Shown here piece by piece: positions 1 through 4,353 of a stretch of 5,830 nt of DNA; the first letter of the stretch is position 1, and the number at the start of each line of letters is the position of its first letter. The position numbers were made by a program, and so were the translations under genes. Under the pieces are notes generated by a model that saw nothing but the letters and a program-made list of their open reading frames with translations, searched no databases and had not been told where the DNA came from. Source of the DNA: Lachnospiraceae bacterium (lineage in GTDB: Bacteria > Bacillota_A > Clostridia > Lachnospirales > Lachnospiraceae); assembly GCA_017620345.1 (NCBI GenBank), contig JAFZQP010000054.1:1-5830 (forward strand), in the 5' to 3' direction.

Positions 1-101
1 CTGATCGCACCATCGATCATTTTCTTGATATCGTATCCCGTCAGATCCTCATGACTCAAAAGCCCGAGTATGACCATATCTATCTTCTTTTCCCTTGCCA
101 T
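1..101 (-). CDS. PadR-family transcriptional regulator, N-terminal part (runs off the left edge)
   Basis: Only the first 33 codons are present. The reading runs MAREKKIDMVILGLLSHEDL and continues TGYDIKKMIDGAI. The pattern of a short basic start, then 'ILGLL', an acidic or polar turn and 'TGYDIKK' is the beginning of the winged-helix DNA-binding domain of PadR regulators, which are dimeric repressors often controlling stress or efflux genes. The ATG at 99-101 is supported by a GGAGGG ribosome binding site at 105-110. A promoter candidate lies at 131-159, so the gene probably has its own transcript. Effector and target cannot be inferred because the C-terminal dimerisation domain lies outside the window. 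The family call rests on remembered motif similarity over a short stretch. Confidence 0.8.
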   Translation of the reverse strand, partial: MAREKKIDMVILGLLSHEDLTGYDIKKMIDGAI

Positions 102-130
102 GATCCCTCCATATCCATTACCGGCTCTTT

Positions 131-159
131 AACATATCAAAGATAATTACATACATCAA
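131..159 (-). promoter_or_regulatory. Candidate sigma-A-type promoter for the PadR-family gene
   Basis: On the minus strand, TTGATG (154-159) is followed by a 17-base spacer and TATGTT (131-136). Each hexamer matches the consensus at four of six positions, and the spacing is ideal. It lies between the upstream terminator (174-200) and the PadR start codon, where a promoter is needed. The implied leader is roughly 25 bases. No operator palindrome is evident in the spacer, although PadR proteins commonly repress their own genes. Confidence 0.5.
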
Positions 160-173
160 TCTTATTGTACCCC

Positions 174-200
174 AAAATAGCCGGGAATGGTTCCCGGCTA
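174..200 (-). terminator. Rho-independent terminator after the ATPase remnant
   Basis: A perfect 10-bp stem, TAGCCGGGAA / TTCCCGGCTA, closes a 3-base loop (188-190). On the minus strand it is followed directly by TTTT (174-177) and then GGGG, so the U-tract is short. On the plus strand no T-run follows. It therefore ends minus-strand transcription coming from the ATPase remnant and insulates the PadR gene. Confidence 0.75.
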
Positions 201-217
201 CTCTTCAAAAATTATTA

Positions 218-400
218 TCAGATATCACTCAGGCCTGTATGTTGAAAAGTAAACTTATAGTTAAAGCTTTCTCTTATAAGAAATGTCTTACCAATCCTGC
301 GTCTGCCGAAAACTGCAACAAACTGTGCCTCTTCCTCTTTTAATAGCTGTTGTAACTGCTTCTTTTCTTCGATTCGACCTATCATACTAATTAGCCTCAT
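218..400 (-). pseudogene. Truncated N-terminal remnant of an AAA-type ATP-binding protein
   Basis: The 60-codon frame starts MRLISMIGRIEEKKQLQQLL and contains the Walker A (P-loop) motif GRRRIGKT at residues 32-39, then 'FTFQHTGLSD' before a TGA stop. An 'IGR-E--L--L' start, a 'FGRRRIGKT' P-loop and an 'F-HTGL' segment are typical of the N-terminus of a family of stand-alone ATPases (archaeal-type ATPase / DUF234-associated). As I recall, these are about 400-480 residues long. Walker B, sensor motifs and the C-terminal domain are all missing, and a terminator begins 18 bases after the stop. It is most likely a deletion remnant with no ATPase activity. The ATG at 398-400 has only a weak upstream GGA; the family-like start may be Met6. 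A functional 60-residue peptide cannot be excluded but is not supported. Confidence 0.65.
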
Positions 401-404
401 TTTT

Positions 405-438
405 TTCCAAATCGATATCCATTTGGGTGCATTTGGAA
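405..438. repeat. Inverted repeat TTCCAAAT / ATTTGGAA, first pair
   Basis: TTCCAAAT at 405-412 faces ATTTGGAA at 431-438 across 18 bases. An extra half-copy, ATTTGG, sits at 421-426. Read on the minus strand, the 405-412 copy lies just upstream of the start codon of the ATPase remnant, separated by a short A-run. The same arms recur in the stronger pair at 487-523. Confidence 0.5.
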
Positions 439-486
439 CTTTTGTGACTCTATTGTATTAAAACACATTGGGTATGTCGACGGATA

Positions 487-523
487 TTTTCCAAATCCGC
501 CCCGAAAGGAGGGATTTGGAAAA
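487..523. repeat. Strong 12-bp inverted repeat with a GAAA loop
   Basis: TTTTCCAAATCC (487-498) and GGATTTGGAAAA (512-523) are perfectly complementary. Inside, C502-C503 can pair with G508-G509 around the loop GAAA (504-507), a GNRA-type tetraloop if transcribed on the plus strand. No T-run follows on either strand, so it does not look like an ordinary terminator. The 3' side contains AAAGGAGGG, a perfect ribosome-binding sequence that would be paired or partly paired in this fold. It could be a regulatory hairpin, a protein-binding palindrome or the end of a small mobile element. Confidence 0.6.
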
Positions 524-772
524 GTTAACGAGCCTTTATAAAAAAGCAGCAGCCATATGGTCCTGCTCTGATCCGGAGATTCCAAAACGTGATGCTTCAT
601 ATCTCCAGTTCTTCTCGATCAAGGAGACAGCGACCACCCTGAATCAGAATAGATAAATCCGTGATTTCTAAGATGATCATCCGTATTGGATATAAGGATG
701 TTAAAAACCATCCTGTTCCATATTTTGATTCGACAGCGGAACTTCCGAAAATATGATAGCAAACTGATTTTT

Positions 773-818
773 AAAAGCCGCGAAGTGAGCGGTTGGATAG
801 CCGTTCTGTACTTCGCGG
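773..818 (-). terminator. Rho-independent terminator of ssrA (tmRNA)
   Basis: On the minus strand CCGCGAAGT (810-818) pairs with ACTTCGCGG (778-786), a 9-bp stem with a 23-base loop, followed by C and TTTT (773-776). It begins only 4 bases after the mature tmRNA 3' end, so the primary transcript needs little 3' trimming. The loop can form a small additional GC-rich stem. Confidence 0.75.
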
Positions 819-822
819 TCGA

Positions 823-1167
823 TGGACCTGGCGGGAGTCGAACCCGCGTCCGAAAGCCCTTCCGTTAAGATTTCTCCCATCACAGTCATTTGTTAAAGAT
901 TCCCGAAGCTGCAAGACAAATGACAAACCGGCAACGCCGGTAGCTTCATAGTTCTCTCACACGCTCAAAGCTTTGCATGCGAGGTTCCCTACCTGTTTGA
1001 TGCCGTATCCGCACTCAGTAGGCTAAATGCGGGCGACACGCAGCGCTTAGGCTGCGAACGCGTAACTATTGTCTGCGTTTAAATTTAAGTTCTCATTTGT
1101 TGACGCGGTATGAGGCCGCGGATGGCTATCCTAAGTTCTAGACCCCCGTCGAAACCGGTACAAGCCC
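823..1167 (-). ncRNA. ssrA: Transfer-messenger RNA (tmRNA, 10Sa RNA)
   Basis: tmRNA acts first as an alanyl-tRNA and then as a short mRNA, freeing ribosomes stalled on mRNAs without a stop codon and tagging the product for proteolysis. The 5' end GGGCTTG (1167-1161) pairs with CAGGTCC (830-824) as a 7-bp acceptor stem. Its third pair is G-U, the alanine identity element. The D-loop-like segment GGTTTCGACGGGGG and the T-arm GCGGG-TTCGACT-CCCGC (831-847) are standard. PK1 is visible: CGCGG (1120-1116) with CCGCG (1108-1104), and CTCAT (1114-1110) with ATGAG (1096-1092). The tag frame follows at 1076-1047, with its stop codon in the loop of a CGCAGC/GCTGCG hairpin. A last pseudoknot pairs GAAGCT (947-942) with AGCTTC (910-905) and GTCATTTGT (924-916) with ACAAATGAC (893-885), with a nested ACCGGC/GCCGGT hairpin. 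CCA is not encoded after A823. The 345-nt length is normal for a one-piece tmRNA. Confidence 0.97.
1047..1076 (-). other. tmRNA tag-peptide reading frame (ADNSYAFAA, then TAA)
   Basis: Within ssrA, after PK1, GCA (1076-1074) is the likely resume codon, giving A-D-N-S-Y-A-F-A-A and TAA (1049-1047). The hydrophobic '-AFAA' end is the type of degron read by ClpXP-class proteases. It resembles Clostridia tags as I remember them, for example ADDNFAIAA of Clostridioides difficile. The resume codon is placed by position after PK1 and by likeness to known tags. An N-terminal AAC (Asn) one codon earlier is the main alternative. Confidence 0.85.
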
Positions 1168-1637
1168 TAACGTATACTAATTTTAAAGTCTCTTTCCGCC
1201 TCCCTCTTTTGATCTCTTGCCGCGATGCTCTCACGCTTATCGTAGAGCTTCTTACCCTTGGCAAGGCCTATCTCCACTTTGCAAAGGCTTCCCTTAAGGT
1301 ACACCTGCAAAGGAACGATCGTATATCCTTTCTCTGTCAACTTCCCGAGGAGTTTACGTGTCTCCGTCTTATGAAGCAGGAGCTTTCGCGTCCGCATCGG
1401 ATCCTTGTTGAAGATGTTCCCCTTCTCGTACGGTGGGATATGCATCCCATAGATGAACGCCTCACCGTTCTCAATCCCGACGTAAGACTCTTTGATCGAG
1501 CACTTACCCTGGCGAAGTGATTTTATCTCCGTTCCGAAAAGCGCGATCCCTGCTTCGTACTTCTCCTCTATGAAAAAATCATGATATGCTTTTTTGTTAT
1601 TGGCGATCAGTTTGATGCCACTGTTTTCCTTACCCAT
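1167..1637 (-). CDS. smpB: SsrA-binding protein SmpB
   Basis: SmpB binds the tRNA-like part of tmRNA, mimics the missing anticodon arm and delivers alanyl-tmRNA to stalled ribosomes. The 156-residue length is typical. Family motifs appear in order: [13 protein letters not shown] (13-25), [16 protein letters not shown] (30-45), [13 protein letters not shown] (49-61), HIPPYEKGN (66-74), [12 protein letters not shown] (79-90), VPLQVYLK (108-115) and [13 protein letters not shown] (124-136). They form the OB-fold RNA-binding core. A basic C-terminal tail, [13 protein letters not shown], follows; in the family this tail enters the empty mRNA channel. The ATG (1635-1637) gives the expected N-terminus, although its ribosome site is weak. 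Its promoter candidate is at 1700-1708. The TAG stop (1169-1167) overlaps the first base of mature tmRNA, so smpB and ssrA are probably transcribed together and separated by RNA processing. Confidence 0.97.
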   Translation of the reverse strand: MGKENSGIKLIANNKKAYHDFFIEEKYEAGIALFGTEIKSLRQGKCSIKESYVGIENGEAFIYGMHIPPYEKGNIFNKDPMRTRKLLLHKTETRKLLGKLTEKGYTIVPLQVYLKGSLCKVEIGLAKGKKLYDKRESIAARDQKREAERDFKISIR

Positions 1638-1699
1638 AACATCTGTAACCCATCAAGACAAGGGGCTGTTTCTTCTGTTTTTTTCATGTTGATGATTGT

Positions 1700-1708
1700 A
1701 TTATAACA
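1700..1708 (-). promoter_or_regulatory. Extended -10 promoter candidate for smpB-ssrA
   Basis: On the minus strand TGTTATAAT gives a perfect TATAAT (1705-1700) preceded by the TGn extension (1708-1706). No good -35 hexamer lies upstream, only an A/T-rich run, which is acceptable for extended -10 promoters. It sits in the 102-base gap between rnr and smpB, about 60 bases before the smpB start codon. It would let smpB and ssrA be expressed independently of rnr. Confidence 0.6.
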
Positions 1709-1739
1709 TAACAGATACAATAAAAAATAAACTACCGGT

Positions 1740-3911
1740 TTAATAAATATCATCATCAAGAGCACTTACATCGTCGGCCAGAATGAAGTCAACCGTGCGC
1801 GTCCCGATATCGACCATGTTACATACAACACGGATACGCGTTCCGAGGCAGAACCTCCTGCCGGTACCGCGCCCGACGAGTTCATACGTATCCTCGTTAT
1901 ACGAATAATAGTCTCCTTCGATCTTCGATATATGTACAAGACCTTCCACCGTATTGGGAAGTTCCACGTAAATGCCCCAGTTCGTTATCCCGCTGATGAC
2001 ACCTTCAAAGACCTCGCCGATATGATCCTGCATATATTCGGCCTTCTTGAGCTTGTCCACCTCGCGCTCCACATCGACCGCGATCCTCTCGCGCCTGCTT
2101 GACTGCCGGCAGACCTCACCCAATATCTTATTATAGTGTTCGATCCTGCCCTCATCAAGCTTTCCGCGGAGCTGCTCCTTGATGATCCGGTGTATCTGCA
2201 GGTCGGGATATCTTCTTATCGGCGATGTAAAGTGGCAGTAATACTTCAGTGCCAGTCCGAAATGCCCGACACACTCTGTTGAATACTTCGCCTGTTGCAT
2301 CGACCGAAGTGTCAGTCTCGAGATCAGAGCCTCCTCAGGCGTATCCTCGATCCCCGCCAGGAGCTTTTGCAGTTCCTTCGGATGCACCTCGTCATCCTTG
2401 ATCCTGATCCCGTATCCGAAGTTTCTGATAAACGTCGCCAGTTTCCTTATCCTGTCCATATCGGGCTTCTCGTGGATCCGGTACACGAACGGAACCTGTG
2501 CCCAGAAAAAATGCTCCGCCACGGTCTCATTTGCAGCCAGCATGAAGTCCTCTATAAGCTTGGTCGCATTGTTCCTCTCATGCGGATATATCGCAAGCGG
2601 ATGCCCGTTTTCATCAAGTTCCATCTCTGTCTCGGGCAGGTCAAAATCGATCGATCCGCGTGATTTTCTCCGATGCCGAAGAAGCAGCGCCAGTTCATGC
2701 ATCCTGATCAGCATATCCGACACATCGGCGTATTTTTCCATCAGCGTCTCATCATGATCCGTTATGATCTTATCGACATCGCCGTAGATCATTCGATGAT
2801 TCGTGTTTATGACCGTAAGTGCAAACCTGTGATCCTTTATAACGCCCTTTTTATCAATTGTCATAAAACATGACAGTGCCAGCCTGTCCACGCTTTCGTT
2901 AAGTGAGCAGATCCCGTTGCAAAGCTGCTGCGGGAGCATCGGTACTACCCTGTCAACAGGATAACAGCTCGTTCCGCGGTCAAGCGCCTCCCTGTCGATC
3001 GCTGAGCCTTCCTTAACATAGTGCGTAACATCGGCGATATGCACCCCGAGAATGTAGTCATCTCCATCCATCGTAAGGCTGACCGCATCATCAAGATCCT
3101 TTGAATCCGGTCCGTCTATCGTTACCATATCGAGATCCCTTATATCCTCACGTCCCCTGTAATCCGTTGGACGAAGCTCCTGCGGAACCTTCTGCGCCTG
3201 CTTTAGTACCTTATCGGGAAACTCCGTCTCAACACCGTAGGCCTTTAGTATCGACAGTATATCGATCCCGGGATCGGCCGAATGCCCGAGTATCTCCACT
3301 ATCCTGCCCTCAGGATTCCTGCGCTGATCACCGTAGTCCGTTATCTTCACAACAACCTTATGCCCGTCAACGGCGTTCATCGAGTACTCAAGCGGTACAA
3401 ATATATCCCTGTCGATCCTTGTTGAATCGGGTATCACGAATCCGTAATGATTTTTTGCCGCATCATATGTCCCGACGATCAGGTCCGTCTCCCGCTCAAT
3501 TACATCTACGACAACCGCCTCACGGCTCTTTCCCGCATTTCTTCTCTTGCCCCTGAAAGGCACTTCATACGGATCTATGAGCACGGTATCCCCATGGAGC
3601 GCCGTGCCGGTATCCTTTTCACTTATGAAAAAATCATCCTCGATGCCTTCAACATGAACAAATCCGTACCCGTGTCCGCTCGACGAAAATACGCCCGTCA
3701 GCGTTCTCGACTCGGGAAGCATATATTTGCCGCGCTTACTCACCGATATCATGCCGTCGCGCAAGAGCGCATCAAGGCACGCACGCAGCACCGGTCTGTC
3801 ATCCGGCTCCACCTGCATCAGAATAGCAAGCTCCTTTTCCTTCATCGGGACATAGGAAGGCTCCTTCATCAGCGCCAGTATTTTGTTTTTCCGTTGTGTC
3901 ATCTCATCCAT
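1740..3911 (-). CDS. rnr: Ribonuclease R (RNB-family 3'-5' exoribonuclease)
   Basis: RNase R degrades structured RNA processively from the 3' end and takes part in mRNA decay, rRNA quality control and removal of non-stop mRNAs. The 723 residues show the expected order: an N-terminal winged-helix segment (about 5-65); cold-shock-type OB domains with GYGFVHVEG (81-89) and HYGFVIPD (155-162); the RNB catalytic domain (about 250-580); and an S1 RNA-binding domain (about 632-710, GEVFEGVISGITNWGIYVEL). The catalytic motif TIDGPDSKDLDDA (264-276) keeps all four metal-binding aspartates (266, 272, 274, 275), and HFTSPIRRYPDL (560-571) is intact, so it should be active. The C-terminus is short and acidic (ALDDDIY), without the lysine-rich tail of the E. 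coli enzyme. ATG 3911-3909 has no ribosome site; Met4 (ATG 3902-3900), preceded by GGATGAG, is an alternative start. It lies between secG and smpB, as in many Firmicutes. Confidence 0.97.
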   Translation of the reverse strand: MDEMTQRKNKILALMKEPSYVPMKEKELAILMQVEPDDRPVLRACLDALLRDGMISVSKRGKYMLPESRTLTGVFSSSGHGYGFVHVEGIEDDFFISEKDTGTALHGDTVLIDPYEVPFRGKRRNAGKSREAVVVDVIERETDLIVGTYDAAKNHYGFVIPDSTRIDRDIFVPLEYSMNAVDGHKVVVKITDYGDQRRNPEGRIVEILGHSADPGIDILSILKAYGVETEFPDKVLKQAQKVPQELRPTDYRGREDIRDLDMVTIDGPDSKDLDDAVSLTMDGDDYILGVHIADVTHYVKEGSAIDREALDRGTSCYPVDRVVPMLPQQLCNGICSLNESVDRLALSCFMTIDKKGVIKDHRFALTVINTNHRMIYGDVDKIITDHDETLMEKYADVSDMLIRMHELALLLRHRRKSRGSIDFDLPETEMELDENGHPLAIYPHERNNATKLIEDFMLAANETVAEHFFWAQVPFVYRIHEKPDMDRIRKLATFIRNFGYGIRIKDDEVHPKELQKLLAGIEDTPEEALISRLTLRSMQQAKYSTECVGHFGLALKYYCHFTSPIRRYPDLQIHRIIKEQLRGKLDEGRIEHYNKILGEVCRQSSRRERIAVDVEREVDKLKKAEYMQDHIGEVFEGVISGITNWGIYVELPNTVEGLVHISKIEGDYYSYNEDTYELVGRGTGRRFCLGTRIRVVCNMVDIGTRTVDFILADDVSALDDDIY

Positions 3912-3942
3912 AACAAATCTGTTTAAAACTCAATATGATGAT

Positions 3943-3971
3943 AAAAAAAGACACCCAGATACTGAGTGTCT
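3943..3971 (-). terminator. Strong rho-independent terminator between secG and rnr
   Basis: On the minus strand AGACACTCAG (3971-3962) pairs with CTGGGTGTCT (3958-3949). This is a 10-bp stem with one T-G pair and a TAT loop, followed directly by seven T residues (3949-3943, the first of them the closing base of the stem). It sits 28 bases after the secG stop and about 30 bases before the rnr start. rnr must therefore be transcribed by read-through or from a promoter overlapping this hairpin; I see no good one. Confidence 0.88.
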
Positions 3972-3999
3972 CGCAATTCCCAAATATATCCGATACTGC

Positions 4000-4239
4000 T
4001 TAGAACACGTTCAGGTTCAGCACTATCGCAAGCAGCATGAACGCAACGGCAAGGATCTTGGTGATCTTCTCAAGCTTTCCTTCAATGGAACGTCCCTTGT
4101 TCTTGCCCCAGTATGTATCAGCTGCTCCGCTTATGACACCGAGTCCTGCGCTCTTGCCTTCCTGCATCAGAACTATCGCTGCCAGTATAACACTCACAAG
4201 TATGAATAAAATTGTAAGAACTATCCTCAATGCTGCCAT
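4000..4239 (-). CDS. secG: Protein-export membrane protein SecG
   Basis: SecG is the small auxiliary subunit of the SecYEG translocon and assists SecA-driven export across the cytoplasmic membrane. The 79-residue length is typical. Two membrane helices are visible (about 4-25 and 58-78), separated by the family loop VLMQEGKSAGLGVISGAADT (23-42), which matches the usual 'VLLQ-GK-AGLG--GG' pattern. A basic, charged stretch, WGKNKGRSIEGKLEK, precedes the second helix. The ATG at 4239-4237 follows a strong GGAGGTG ribosome site (4250-4244), which fixes the start. The gene is flanked by its own promoter candidate (4279-4307) and a strong terminator, so much of its transcript may be single-gene. 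Confidence 0.95.
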   Translation of the reverse strand: MAALRIVLTILFILVSVILAAIVLMQEGKSAGLGVISGAADTYWGKNKGRSIEGKLEKITKILAVAFMLLAIVLNLNVF

Positions 4240-4278
4240 AAAACACCTCCGGCTAACTATAAAAACTCGTACTTAGCA

Positions 4279-4307
4279 ACTCTAACATAATATTCTTATA
4301 AAATCAA
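4279..4307 (-). promoter_or_regulatory. Candidate promoter of secG
   Basis: On the minus strand TTGATT (4307-4302) is separated by 17 bases from TAGAGT (4284-4279), which has a TGn extension just upstream. Each hexamer matches four of six consensus bases. It starts immediately after the T-run of the preceding terminator and leaves a leader of about 30 bases before the secG ribosome site. Confidence 0.5.
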
Positions 4308-4308
4308 G

Positions 4309-4342
4309 AAAAATTTGAAGGGCCGGCATTGCCGACCCTTCA
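4309..4342 (-). terminator. Rho-independent terminator of the surface-protein gene
   Basis: On the minus strand TGAAGGGTCGGC (4342-4331) pairs with GCCGGCCCTTCA (4327-4316) around a 3-base loop AAT. The stem is 12 bp with one T-G wobble, which would be a C-A mismatch on the other strand, supporting the minus direction. AAATTTTTC follows, with five T residues at 4313-4309. It begins 11 bases after the TAA stop of the surface protein. Confidence 0.85.
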
Positions 4343-4353
4343 TCTGTTACTGC

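Larger units (their letters stand above)
401..777. other. Gene-poor stretch with inverted repeats and no convincing coding region
   Basis: No reading frame here looks like a known protein. Visible structure: four copies of TTCCAAAT/ATTTGGAA as two inverted pairs (405-438 and 487-523); a 10-bp palindrome GATGATCATC (672-681); and a 6-bp hairpin AGGATG/CATCCT (695-714). One plus-strand frame deserves mention. A TTG codon at 516-518, just after AAAGGAGGG (505-513), opens 46 codons ending at TAA 654-656, beginning MEKLTSLYKKAAAIWSCSDP. It has no recognisable motif, has only about 3 bases between GGAGG and the start, and its ribosome site sits inside the 487-523 hairpin, so I do not call it a gene. 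The stretch adjoins an ATPase remnant and may be decayed accessory DNA. Confidence 0.5.

Noticed and set aside
695..714. 6-bp hairpin AGGATG/CATCCT
   Set aside because: Short stem, 8-base A-rich loop and no T-run at the right place on either strand, so it is not a credible terminator.
823..850. tRNA-Ala gene suggested by the T-arm and acceptor sequences
   Set aside because: The matching 5' half lies more than 300 bases away with tmRNA pseudoknots and a tag frame between, so it is the tRNA-like domain of tmRNA.
686..868. Plus-strand frame ending PGGSRTRVRKPFR
   Set aside because: This peptide is the familiar false translation of the tmRNA or tRNA 3' end, not a protein.
1174..1202. Possible ssrA promoter inside the 3' end of smpB (TAGTAT, 6 bases before the mature 5' end)
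   Set aside because: The -10 matches only four of six bases and the -35 position reads GAGGCG, which does not resemble TTGACA. The upstream promoter at 1700-1708 is better.
1110..1520. 136-codon plus-strand frame opposite smpB and the 5' part of ssrA
   Set aside because: Its sequence is explained by the complement of SmpB and tmRNA, and it has no motif of its own.
1612..1687. Minus-strand small frame starting [15 protein letters not shown] upstream of and overlapping smpB
   Set aside because: It is out of frame with smpB, has no ribosome site and ends inside the smpB start region. A leader peptide is possible but unsupported.
3101..3556. Long plus-strand frames opposite rnr (also 3447-3926, 2295-2663, 2398-2757)
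   Set aside because: They lie antisense to a fully conserved RNase R, have low-complexity or Arg/Ser/Pro-rich content typical of reverse-frame shadows, and lack ribosome sites.
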